Shown here in pieces: positions 1-7,708 of a stretch of 54,272 nt of DNA. Source of the stretch: an uncultured Collinsella sp. (GTDB lineage: Bacteria > Actinomycetota > Coriobacteriia > Coriobacteriales > Coriobacteriaceae); NCBI GenBank assembly GCA_959602645.1, contig CAUGTZ010000018.1, positions 1 to 54,272 on the forward strand, read 5' to 3'. The position numbers and the translations under genes were made by a program. The notes beneath the pieces were generated by a model. The model saw only the letters and a list, made by a program, of their open reading frames with translations, did not search any database and had not been told where the DNA came from. Within the stretch, counting starts at the first letter, position 1, and each line of letters begins with the position of its first letter.

Positions 1-16
1 GCCCGTGGGTTATACC

Positions 17-985
17 CTAAGAGCAAACCACCCTTTTTAAGGGTGGTTCTGATTGCTCAATCCAACAATGTAGCGTCTCGCCGGCCTGCAGGTGACGCAG
101 ATTCTCCGCGGCGATGTCGACGACGTTGTTGAGCGTGGCTGCCAGGTGGAACCAGCCGGAGACGTGCGGCGTGATGAGCATGTTGGGCACATCCCACAGC
201 GGGCTTGTCGCGGGCAGCGGCTCGGGGTCGGTGACGTCGACCGCGGCGCCGGCGAGATGTCCCGACTCCAGGGCGGCAACCAGGTCGCCGGCAACCACAA
301 GATCGCCGCGGCCGCCGTTGGCAAAGAAGGAGCCCGGCTTCATCGCGGCGAAGAACTCGGCGTTCGCCAGGCCGCGGGTCTCGGGTGTGCTGGGCATAAA
401 GGATGCGACGACGTCTGCCTCGGCCAGGCGCTCGGGTAGGGCATCCATGCCGTCCATGTCCTCAAACACAATGGGGTAGACGAGCGGATGGCGCTTGATG
501 CCGCGGACGTGTGCGCCCATGCTGCGGCAGAGCGTGGCAAAGTGGCCGCCGATATCGCCCGCGCCCAGCACCAGCACGTTGGCATTTTTGAGCGAGGTAA
601 CCGGCCCCAAATCCTCCCAGCGATGCTCGCGCTGCAAGTCGTGATAGCCGGGCAGGCGCTTCATCATGGAAAGGACCATGGCAAACATGTGCTCGCTCAC
701 GGCCTGGCCGTAGGCGCCCACCGAGCAAGACAGTTTGGCGTCGGCTGGCACGGTGCCGGCGGCAAGGTAGTCGTCATAGCCGGCGGTCTGCAATTGCAAC
801 AGCTGGAGATGCTCGCATGCCGTGAGCATGTCAGGGTCGATGTTGCCCAGGATCACGTCGGCATCGGCGACCTGCTTGCGCGTGGCGGCGTCGGCGCTCG
901 TGTAGATAAAGTCCTCGCCCGGAGCGCTCGACTCAAGAATTGCGCGATGACGGTCGTTGACGGGCAGCAAAACCAGGATGTTCAC
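17..985 (-). CDS. D-2-hydroxyacid dehydrogenase family protein
   Basis: NAD(P)-dependent 2-hydroxyacid dehydrogenase of the D-isomer-specific (SerA/LdhA/GhrB-like) family, 322 residues, probably cytosolic and reducing a 2-keto acid. Visible are the Rossmann loop VLGAGDIGG (about residues 139-147), the catalytic Arg in NGGRGD (R226), Glu in TDPEP (E255) and His in TPHVSGW (H274). I chose the GTG at 985 because GGAGAGGA lies just upstream and the family begins at the NILVLLPVND strand. The open frame runs 25 codons further upstream, but that extension is encoded by an intergenic repeat. The substrate cannot be named from sequence. Confidence 0.85.
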   Translation of the reverse strand: MNILVLLPVNDRHRAILESSAPGEDFIYTSADAATRKQVADADVILGNIDPDMLTACEHLQLLQLQTAGYDDYLAAGTVPADAKLSCSVGAYGQAVSEHMFAMVLSMMKRLPGYHDLQREHRWEDLGPVTSLKNANVLVLGAGDIGGHFATLCRSMGAHVRGIKRHPLVYPIVFEDMDGMDALPERLAEADVVASFMPSTPETRGLANAEFFAAMKPGSFFANGGRGDLVVAGDLVAALESGHLAGAAVDVTDPEPLPATSPLWDVPNMLITPHVSGWFHLAATLNNVVDIAAENLRHLQAGETLHCWIEQSEPPLKRVVCS

Positions 986-1003
986 AGGCAGTCCTCTCCG
1001 CTC

Positions 1004-1056
1004 AACCTGCCAAAAAAGGGACAGGTTTATTTTGGCAGGTTTTATCAGGCAAACGT
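1004..1056. repeat. GGGACAGG palindromic repeat, long form, copy 1
   Basis: Inverted repeat with arms AACCTGCCAAAA (from 1004) and TTTTGGCAGGTT (to 1041) around AGGGACAGGTTTA, followed by TTATC and AAACGTT. The same roughly 50-bp unit recurs at 40222-40273 (opposite orientation) and 45103-45152. It lies just upstream of the dehydrogenase start. Confidence 0.85.
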
Positions 1057-1115
1057 TCAAACAAAAACGCCGGATGCAAGACGGGCGTGCCCGTCAGCAT
1101 CCGGCGCATCCACGG

Positions 1116-2003
1116 CTACCAGCTCAGCAGCTCGTAGCCGTCCTCGGTCACAACGAGCTGTACCTCGCACTGAGCCGAATCACTGCCGTCCTTGGTGCGC
1201 ACACACCAACCGTCACCCTTGCTAATCTTGATGTCGGGCGCTCCGGCGTTGACCATGGGCTCGATGGTAAAGACCATACCCGGGGCCATGATGGTGTCCA
1301 CATCGGGCGCCTCGGTGGTAAAGCCCACAAACGGGTCCTCGTGGAACTCCTTGCCAATGCCGTGTCCGCCGTACTCGCGCACCACGCTAAAGCCGGCGTC
1401 CTCGACCGTCTTTTGCACGGCCTCGGCCATAACGGACAACGGCAGCCATGGCTTGACGGCTGCCAGACCCGCCTCCACGCTGGCGCGGGTGACGTCGACC
1501 AGGCGCTGGCGCTCGGCAGAGACCTCGCCGATGCAGAACATGCGGCTCGAATCACTAAAGTAGCCGTCCAAGATCGTGGAGCAGTCCACGTTGATGATGT
1601 CGCCCTCGTGCAGCACGTCCGTATCGCAGGGGATGCCGTGGCAGACGACGTCGTTGATCGAGGTACACACGCTCTTGGGATAGCCCTCGTAGTTGAGATC
1701 GGCCGGCGTGCCACCGTGCTCGACGGTGTAGTCGTAGATCATCTGGTCGATCTGGTTGGTGGTCATGCCAGCGGCGATGTGCTCGCCTACGTAATCGAGC
1801 ACGCCCACGTTGATGGCGGCCGAGCGCTTGATGCCCTCGATATCGGCGGGCGTCTTGTAGAGCGTGCGGGGCAGAACCTCCCAGCCCTCTTCCCACAGGC
1901 GCTCGAGGCGCTCATCAAAGGCGCTATGGCATTTCTTATATTTTTTGCCGCTGCCGCACCAGCAAGCGTCGTTGCGGCCAGGCACGGGTCCTTTGTCATA
2001 CAT
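1116..2003 (-). CDS. map: Type I methionine aminopeptidase with SEC-C zinc motif
   Basis: Removes the N-terminal methionine from nascent proteins in the cytosol. 295 residues. The N-terminus carries a SEC-C zinc motif (CWCGSGKKYKKCH, residues 14-26), a known extension of some type I enzymes that is thought to help ribosome binding. The metal ligands of the pita-bread fold are all present: D140, D151, H214 (GGHGIG), E248 (TIEPM) and E280, plus the substrate-binding H122 in VCHGIP. The ATG at 2003 has an AAGGAAG ribosome site. Confidence 0.97.
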   Translation of the reverse strand: MYDKGPVPGRNDACWCGSGKKYKKCHSAFDERLERLWEEGWEVLPRTLYKTPADIEGIKRSAAINVGVLDYVGEHIAAGMTTNQIDQMIYDYTVEHGGTPADLNYEGYPKSVCTSINDVVCHGIPCDTDVLHEGDIINVDCSTILDGYFSDSSRMFCIGEVSAERQRLVDVTRASVEAGLAAVKPWLPLSVMAEAVQKTVEDAGFSVVREYGGHGIGKEFHEDPFVGFTTEAPDVDTIMAPGMVFTIEPMVNAGAPDIKISKGDGWCVRTKDGSDSAQCEVQLVVTEDGYELLSW

Positions 2004-2055
2004 GGCTAACTTCCTTTCATCCGCAGCTAGTATAGCCCACCTACGCGTCCATAAA

Positions 2056-2122
2056 AGTTGCGGTGATGTAGTTCCGATTTAAGCGGTTTAACAGCACAAA
2101 TAGGAACTATATCACCGCAACT
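2056..2122. repeat. 20-bp-arm inverted repeat
   Basis: Arms AGTTGCGGTGATGTAGTTCC (2056-2075) and GGAACTATATCACCGCAACT (2103-2122) pair with one mismatch across a 27-nt loop. It sits between the map start and the 3' end of the radical SAM gene. There is no T-run next to the stem, so it is not a typical terminator. Confidence 0.85.
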
Positions 2123-2163
2123 GATGGGGCGGGATGGCTGACACTAGCTGCTGCGTGGTTTTG

Positions 2164-2940
2164 CTAGTAGCTCACCTGGCAGGGAATGCCGAGGGCTTGG
2201 ACGCGCTCGGCAATGGCGTCGAGTACCTCAGGCGCTGCTTTGGCAAGGCCGGCGACCGGTGTTTCGCGCGCCACCGTGTAGATGGTCGCCTCCTGCGGAC
2301 GAATGCGCTCGAGCGCCGCGAGCCAGGGGGCAACGTATTCCTCGCCGGTGTTGTCGATGAGCTTGCCCTGATACTCGCCGGTCAAAAAGATCGTCTGGAT
2401 AATAACGTGACCGTCAAAGCTTGCGAACGTCTCGATCTGGTGTTCGACGTTGTAGGGGCCAACAGGCTGGTCGAGCAGCTGGATAAACGCCGGGTCGACG
2501 GTATCGAGCTTAAGAATGTTGTCGTCGACCATCATGAGCGCGTCGTGCACCTCGGGGCGGTCGGCGCGTGTGCCGTTGGAGAGCACGGCGATCTTGGAGT
2601 TTGGGGCAAGCTCGTCGCGCAGTGCGACGGCGCCGGCGATGGCCCGTGGAAACTCCGGTGCGGCGGTGGGCTCGCCGTTGCCTGCGAAGGTGATTACATC
2701 GGGGAGCTCGCCCTCGGCTGCCATCTCGCGCAGCTTTGCCTCGAGCGCTTCGAGTACCACGGCAGCCGTGTTATACGGCTCATGGCAGGGGCGCTCGGCG
2801 TTGAGGCCGTTCTCGCAGTAGATGCAGTCGAACGTGCAGATTTTGCCGCTGGCCGGCATCATGTTGACGCCGAGCGAGAGACCAAGGCGACGGCTGCGAA
2901 CGGGCCCAAAGATGGGGCTGGCATTCAAAAACGTAGACAT
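2164..2940 (-). CDS. Radical SAM protein, COG0731-like
   Basis: Radical S-adenosylmethionine iron-sulfur protein, 258 residues, resembling the COG0731 group of Fe-S oxidoreductases. The cluster motif CTFDCIYC (C35, C39, C42; CX3CX2C) and the following FAGNGEPT segment, the usual GGEP-like SAM-binding motif, are clear. The start is the ATG at 2940, about 9 nt after GAGGAG; an in-frame ATG two codons upstream (2946) would leave only 3 nt. An upstream in-frame extension of 198 codons overlaps the next gene and is spurious. The substrate is unknown. Confidence 0.85.
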   Translation of the reverse strand: MSTFLNASPIFGPVRSRRLGLSLGVNMMPASGKICTFDCIYCENGLNAERPCHEPYNTAAVVLEALEAKLREMAAEGELPDVITFAGNGEPTAAPEFPRAIAGAVALRDELAPNSKIAVLSNGTRADRPEVHDALMMVDDNILKLDTVDPAFIQLLDQPVGPYNVEHQIETFASFDGHVIIQTIFLTGEYQGKLIDNTGEEYVAPWLAALERIRPQEATIYTVARETPVAGLAKAAPEVLDAIAERVQALGIPCQVSY

Positions 2941-3165
2941 AGGCATATGCTCCTCAAGACAATTGTGCCTAAGCATAGCATCGGCTCCAAAGCAAGGTGT
3001 GGGCTCTTGCTTTACAAGTTTCGTTTTTTCACGTCGCTCATGATGCCGTGCCATGAAAAGCCTCGGGTCGGGTAAAGTTAATCTGTTAACAAGGTGTAAA
3101 GCAATGCGGGTCCATCCAACCGTGCTGACGTGCAACTGGATGAGCATTGATGATGGGGGCACAAC

Positions 3166-3963
3166 ATGGATTTTACGGTCGAGAATGCGGGCACCACGAT
3201 TGCCTGTCGCGAATATGCCGACCCGGATGTGTCGCCTGATGCTCCTGCCTTGGTGTGCGTGCACGGCGCTTGTGTCGACGGCGCATTTTTCGACGGCATC
3301 GCTTGTGAGCTCAGTCGCAACTACCGCGTAATTGCCTACGACCGCCGCGGCTGTGGTGGCAGCAGCGATGCGGCAGACGGCAGCTATGATCTTGCCGCTC
3401 AGGCCGCCGATCTGCAAGCCGTGATCGAACACGTTGGCGCTCCGACAAATGTGCTTGCGCACAGCGCCGGTACGTTGGTGGCGCTGGAGCTTCTTCGTAC
3501 CGAACCCCATCTCGTCGCCCGTGCGATTCTGCATGAGCCGGCTGTGTCGGCCGAAGGCGTCGGCATGGGCGCAGCCCCGGTTTTGCTCGATATGATTGCG
3601 GCTGGAAAGGTTTCAAGGGCGCTCCGGCTTTTCTTGGGAGCCCTCGGCGACTTGGATCCCGAGGCTCCTGGGACGACCGAAGCGGAAGCCAAACATGCCC
3701 TGCGCAATGGTCGTTGCTTCATGGCCAATGAATACGGGATTACTATGACCTGCGTTCCCGATTGGGATAGCGTTCGCGCGTCAAAAACGGTGGCCGCCGT
3801 GCTCCTGGGCGAGCTCTCGATTGGCACGCCCCGCGAGGCTGGCACGCGAGCGGCTGCCGAATATCTCGATTGCCCTCTCGTGACGATCCCGGGCGCGCAT
3901 AACGGTCTGCGCGATCGCCCGGCAGCGGCTGCCCGGGCTGTCCGTGGCATCCTGGGGCTCTAA
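3166..3963 (+). CDS. Alpha/beta-fold hydrolase
   Basis: Cytosolic alpha/beta hydrolase of 265 residues. It has the oxyanion-hole segment VHGACVDG (32-39), a nucleophile elbow AHSAG with S100 (first Gly of GxSxG replaced by Ala), and a C-terminal catalytic His in PGAHNGL (H245). It is most like the small esterase/lactonase and C-C hydrolase group; the substrate is unknown. It is divergent from the radical SAM gene. The ATG follows GGGGG with 6 nt spacing. A single gene with its own promoter seems likely. Confidence 0.8.
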   Translation: MDFTVENAGTTIACREYADPDVSPDAPALVCVHGACVDGAFFDGIACELSRNYRVIAYDRRGCGGSSDAADGSYDLAAQAADLQAVIEHVGAPTNVLAHSAGTLVALELLRTEPHLVARAILHEPAVSAEGVGMGAAPVLLDMIAAGKVSRALRLFLGALGDLDPEAPGTTEAEAKHALRNGRCFMANEYGITMTCVPDWDSVRASKTVAAVLLGELSIGTPREAGTRAAAEYLDCPLVTIPGAHNGLRDRPAAAARAVRGILGL

Positions 3964-4075
3964 CACCCGCAATGGCCAAAGCAGGCTTCACCCGCAAACG
4001 TTTCGGCCGTGTTAACAAATGTGCTCAAAACCTCACGTCTGCGACTTCAATCGCGCCGCCTGCCAACTCATAAAA

Positions 4076-4129
4076 CTGTAACAGCATTCACGTACTTACC
4101 TGCATCGACAAGGTGTTACCCTTGTAACA
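4076..4129. promoter_or_regulatory. Two TGTAACA-type palindromic boxes upstream of the HD-GYP gene
   Basis: CTGTAACAG at 4076-4084 and TGTTAC-CCTT-GTAACA at 4114-4129 lie 45-98 nt before the start codon. Palindromes of this kind usually bind a dimeric regulator. The first box is identical to the CTGTAACAG core of the array at 14675-14890. No regulator can be named from the sequence. Confidence 0.45.
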
Positions 4130-4173
4130 TTTGGAACCCACCGCTCCATGCGAAACTATCGAAAGGGCCCCAT

Positions 4174-6054
4174 ATGCTCAATAATCACGAGGTCAATCTA
4201 ACCGACGAGGAGGCTGCCGTCGAGGTCGCCCGCGTCGCGAAGACCTACCCCGTGGTGCGTTTACTGTCGGCCGATCAGATTAAGAGTGAGCCTAACTGCT
4301 TGCTCGCCGGCGATCGCTGCCCTTGTCTGCGTCAGTCGAGTCTTGAGGCTTTGGCAGACTCCGATGAGGTGTCGGAGCAACTGCTCAATGATGGCACTGA
4401 GTACCACGCCCGTCTACGCCCTCTGAAGGTCGAGGGCGAGCCTCACGTCTTGCTGATGGTGCGTCCGATTGATGAGCAAGAGGCCGCGGAAGAGGACCTT
4501 GTCTACACCGACGTGCTGACGAGCGTGCGCAATCGCCGATATTACGAGGAAAAGCTTCGCAGCGCCCGCATGAATGCCGGCGTTGCGATGATCGACGTTG
4601 ATGATTTTAGGGCCTTCAACGATACGTGTGGCCGTCATGCCGGCGACCTTGCGCTCGGTGCTGTGGCGACAGCCATACGCAGCGGAATTCGTTCGACTGA
4701 CGAGCTTGTGCGCTATGGCTGCGACAAGTTTGTGGTTGTCATGCCCAATATTCCCTCCGATGACTTCACCCGTCGCCTGCATCAGGTGTCCGATGCCGTT
4801 CATTCCACGATTATTCCGGGCCATGAGTACGTGAGCTTGACGGCATGTGTTGGTGGCGTTCGCATTCATGGCGAGACGGTCGATGAGGGCGTTGGCCGCG
4901 CTGCTCAGTTACTGAGCCGCGCTAAGGCAAAAGCCGGTACGGTCGTGACCGATGCCGATTCCATCGAGGCCTTCCAAAGCGAAAAGCCTTTGGTGCTTAT
5001 CGCCGATGACTCCGAGATGAACCGAGCCATTCTCAGCGAGATGCTCAAGGACGAGCATTGCATCCTCGAGGCCGATAACGGTCGTGCGGCGCTCGACATG
5101 GTCGACCGCTATGGCGATGAGTTGTCGCTCGTGCTGTTGGACATTGTGATGCCGGGCATAAGCGGCTTTGAGGTACTGGCCGATCTGTCGCGCCGATCGG
5201 GTATCGATAATCTGCCTGTCATCATGATTTCGAGCGAAGATTCCGATGATGCGGTTCTGCGCGCGTACGAGCTGGGCGCCTCGGACTATATCAACCGCCC
5301 GTTTGACTCCCGTGTCGTGCGCCGCCGCGTAAGCAACACCATCCGCCTGTACGCCAAACAGCGCCGCCTGACGAACCTGCTGTCCCAACAGTACAACGAG
5401 CGCGTCAAGAACAGTCGCATGCTCATCGACATCATGGCCGGCGTCATGGAGCTTCGCAACGGCGAGAGCGGTAGGCACGTTACGAACATCGAAAAGCTGA
5501 CCGAGCTGCTGCTTGGCTATCTGGTCCAGCGTAGCGGCACGATCTCCCTCGACAATGAGGAACGCTCCACGATCGCCCTGGCTTCGGCGCTGCACGATAT
5601 CGGCAAGATGTCGATTGACGATGCGATCCTCAACAAGCCCGGGCGCCTCACGCCCGAGGAATTCGAGATTATGAAGACGCATACCACGATTGGCGCCAAC
5701 ATGCTGCTCGAGCTGGGCAGCCATCACGCCGGCAATGCGCTTATGGAATATGCGTACCAGATTGCGCGTTGGCATCACGAGCGCTGGGACGGCAAGGGTT
5801 ATCCCGATGGCCTTAAGGGCGACGAAATTCCCATCGCCGCGCAGGTGGTTTCGGTGGCTGACGTGTACGATGCACTGACGAGCGTGCGCGTATACAAAGA
5901 CGCTATCCCGCACGAGGAAGCGATCCAGATGATCTTGGACGGTAAGTGCGGTGAGTTTAACCCGCTGTTGCTCGACTGCCTGCTCGAGGTGCAAGACCGC
6001 ATTGCCGAAACCTTGGCACGCCCCGCCGACGTCGTTGCGTTCCCCACGATTTAG
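4174..6054 (+). CDS. Degenerate GGDEF / receiver / HD-GYP signalling protein
   Basis: Cyclic-di-GMP-type signalling protein of 626 residues without membrane segments. Order: N-terminal sensory-like region (1-110); GGDEF domain (about 115-260) whose signature is GCDKF (182-186), so cyclase activity is unlikely; receiver domain (273-390) with acidic pair D278-D279 and phospho-acceptor D323, but the usual conserved Lys is R375; HD-GYP phosphodiesterase (about 415-610) with H474-D475 (HDIGK) and HHERWDGKGYPDG (534-546). The HD-GYP active site looks intact, so c-di-GMP hydrolysis is the likely output. The ATG at 4174 follows GAAAGGG. It is paired with the downstream Hpt gene. Confidence 0.9.
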   Translation: MLNNHEVNLTDEEAAVEVARVAKTYPVVRLLSADQIKSEPNCLLAGDRCPCLRQSSLEALADSDEVSEQLLNDGTEYHARLRPLKVEGEPHVLLMVRPIDEQEAAEEDLVYTDVLTSVRNRRYYEEKLRSARMNAGVAMIDVDDFRAFNDTCGRHAGDLALGAVATAIRSGIRSTDELVRYGCDKFVVVMPNIPSDDFTRRLHQVSDAVHSTIIPGHEYVSLTACVGGVRIHGETVDEGVGRAAQLLSRAKAKAGTVVTDADSIEAFQSEKPLVLIADDSEMNRAILSEMLKDEHCILEADNGRAALDMVDRYGDELSLVLLDIVMPGISGFEVLADLSRRSGIDNLPVIMISSEDSDDAVLRAYELGASDYINRPFDSRVVRRRVSNTIRLYAKQRRLTNLLSQQYNERVKNSRMLIDIMAGVMELRNGESGRHVTNIEKLTELLLGYLVQRSGTISLDNEERSTIALASALHDIGKMSIDDAILNKPGRLTPEEFEIMKTHTTIGANMLLELGSHHAGNALMEYAYQIARWHHERWDGKGYPDGLKGDEIPIAAQVVSVADVYDALTSVRVYKDAIPHEEAIQMILDGKCGEFNPLLLDCLLEVQDRIAETLARPADVVAFPTI

Positions 6055-6078
6055 TTTGAACAAAGGAGTTTTTGATTC

Positions 6079-6435
6079 ATGATTTCCATGCGTGAGGCGT
6101 ATGAGAAGATCGGCGCTAATTATGATGACGCGTGCGCTCGGCTGATGGGCGAGGAAATGCTTGCCCGCTTTGCCCTCAAGTTTTTGGATGACGAGAGCAT
6201 GGACAAGCTGGAGGCCGCCATGGCGGCAGGAGACGCCGAGAGTGCGTTTATGGCGGCGCATACGCTCAAAGGCGTGAGCCAGAACCTGGGATTCGATAAT
6301 CTGTACGAGCCGGCGGTCGTGGTGACCGAGGCGCTGCGTGGCGCCGATGCCGTTGACGGCGCTCGCGAGGGGATGCATGCGCTGCAGCAGCAATATGCGG
6401 CAACGATGTCGGCCTTGCGCGAGGCGGCCGAGTGA
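6079..6435 (+). CDS. Stand-alone Hpt phosphotransfer protein
   Basis: 118-residue, mainly helical histidine-phosphotransfer protein. The motif AAHTLKGVSQNLG contains the phosphorylatable H61 and the conserved K64-G65. It starts 24 nt after the HD-GYP gene with its own AAGGAG site, so the two are probably co-transcribed. It may pass phosphate to or from the receiver domain of its neighbour. No histidine kinase gene is nearby, so the phosphate donor must be encoded elsewhere. Confidence 0.9.
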   Translation: MISMREAYEKIGANYDDACARLMGEEMLARFALKFLDDESMDKLEAAMAAGDAESAFMAAHTLKGVSQNLGFDNLYEPAVVVTEALRGADAVDGAREGMHALQQQYAATMSALREAAE

Positions 6436-6459
6436 GAGCTCGCGAGCTTTGATGACTAT

Positions 6460-6523
6460 GAGAGTGGATAATCTCCCGTTTTAGGCCCGGTGGCGGCCTC
6501 AAAGTGGGAGATTATCCACTCTC
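6460..6523. repeat. 18-bp perfect inverted repeat
   Basis: Arms GAGAGTGGATAATCTCCC (6460-6477) and GGGAGATTATCCACTCTC (6506-6523) are perfectly complementary; the loop holds a small AGGCC/GGCCT stem. A further partial arm copy (ATCCACTCTC) follows near 6544-6553. The element lies 25 nt after the Hpt stop and has no T-run. Confidence 0.9.
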
Positions 6524-6611
6524 GTTCGATACGTGTCCAAAAATCCACTCTCACCCCTTCTGATTAGTGAATGGCCTATGCGCACTGGCGGGGCTTTCCG
6601 CATGCAATCCA

Positions 6612-6645
6612 TATCGTTGTTCGATAAACTGTTCGAATAACGATA
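6612..6645. promoter_or_regulatory. Palindromic operator candidate upstream of DUF2975-HTH operon
   Basis: Arms TATCGTTGTTCGA (6612-6624) and TCGAATAACGATA (6633-6645) pair with one mismatch over an 8-nt spacer, 20 nt before the DUF2975 start. The position and symmetry suit autoregulation by the HTH protein encoded two genes downstream. Related TTATCG and CGATAA half-sites recur at the ABC-exporter promoter (7656-7691). Confidence 0.55.
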
Positions 6646-6665
6646 GAGTCGATGAGGGTGAGTGT

Positions 6666-7226
6666 ATGTCCAACAGCGTTCAGCGTATGGCCAAGGCGGG
6701 CGAAAATATCAGGAAGCTTGGTTTTTGCATGGCAGCCGTTTTTGCAGGGATGCTCGTCGCTTTTGCCGCGTTGGTTGTTTACGTGATCTGGTATGCGGTT
6801 GCAAACGTTGTTTCTGTCGATTCTTTCGGTGTCGTGACGCTTCTCGATGGCGGGAGCATCGTTATCCCAAGCGGGCTGTGCCTGGCACTCGTCGTGGGTG
6901 TTTCGCTTGTCGTTTTGTGCGGAATCAGCCATAACATCTCTCGGGGCGTCTCGCCCTTTACCAAGGCGCATGTGCGGCTTATCCGTGTTCTCGCGCTTGC
7001 CTTTGCTGTTAACGCCGCGGTTTCGCTTGTTGGTGCCTATGGATCGGTCAATCTCACCATTGGCGGACTGGAGCTTTACATTGTGCCTCATTCCTTCGTT
7101 ATTGAGATTTGCCAAGGCGCTACCTTTGATGCGGGGTCGTTTATCGGCGCAGTTGTCTGTTTGTTTATCTCGGCGATCTGGAGTTATGCTTCGCTGCTCC
7201 AAGAGCAGTCTGACGAGCTTGTGTAG
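6666..7226 (+). CDS. DUF2975-like four-helix membrane protein
   Basis: 186-residue membrane protein with about four hydrophobic segments (roughly residues 20-45, 65-90, 105-125, 155-175). It resembles DUF2975 proteins, which are typically encoded immediately before a small YozG/Xre-type HTH regulator, as here. The start at 6666 was preferred to an earlier in-frame ATG because GAGGGTGAG precedes it and it places the hydrophobic segments normally. The function of the family is not established; a role sensing the membrane for the adjacent regulator is an inference. Confidence 0.75.
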   Translation: MSNSVQRMAKAGENIRKLGFCMAAVFAGMLVAFAALVVYVIWYAVANVVSVDSFGVVTLLDGGSIVIPSGLCLALVVGVSLVVLCGISHNISRGVSPFTKAHVRLIRVLALAFAVNAAVSLVGAYGSVNLTIGGLELYIVPHSFVIEICQGATFDAGSFIGAVVCLFISAIWSYASLLQEQSDELV

Positions 7227-7234
7227 GAGGAAAC

Positions 7235-7564
7235 ATGAGCTATCTCATCATCGAGCTTGAGACGCAGCTGCTTAAGACTGGAAAGACCAGTGCTGATCTG
7301 ATTCGAGCGACGGGGCATACTCCGGCTAATATTTCAAAGCTTAGAAACGGAAAGATAAAAGCTATTCGCCTAAAGACGCTCCTCGATATCTGTGATGAGC
7401 TTGATTGTCAACCGGGAGATATTATTCAGCGCGTGAGCGAGAAAGAGCTTGAGGAGCTTATTGTCGAGCGTGCAAAAAACGTTGTGAGGCAGATGCGGGA
7501 CGGCGGAGGCAACGAGGCGTCGCTTCCGACATCAGTCTTTGCTGTCGATTTGAGCGACGAGTAG
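7235..7564 (+). CDS. Xre-family HTH transcriptional regulator
   Basis: 109-residue DNA-binding protein. The Cro/CI-type helix-turn-helix covers about residues 15-65 (TSADLIRATG, NISKLRNGK, LLDICDELDCQPGDII), and a short charged helical tail follows. It starts 8 nt after the DUF2975 gene behind TAGGAGG. It probably represses its own operon through the palindrome at 6612-6645 and perhaps the ABC exporter downstream. Confidence 0.88.
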   Translation: MSYLIIELETQLLKTGKTSADLIRATGHTPANISKLRNGKIKAIRLKTLLDICDELDCQPGDIIQRVSEKELEELIVERAKNVVRQMRDGGGNEASLPTSVFAVDLSDE

Positions 7565-7641
7565 CTTAAGGCGAACAACTAAAACGAAATATCAGCGTGA
7601 AGGGACCCGTGTCTAACAAGGGTTCTTTCTTTTAGATTATC

Positions 7642-7691
7642 TTGACAAATATGAGTTATCGAAAAACAATAACAACTATGGAAAACGATAA
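7642..7691 (+). promoter_or_regulatory. Promoter of ABC exporter operon with shared half-sites
   Basis: TTGACA (7642-7647) and AACAAT (7665-7670) are spaced by 17 nt, a plausible sigma-70 type promoter 39 nt before the ATPase start. TTATCG (7656-7661) lies in the spacer and CGATAA (7686-7691) just downstream; both match the arms of the palindrome at 6612-6645. Confidence 0.5.
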
Positions 7692-7708
7692 AGTAAAGAA
7701 GGAACGAT

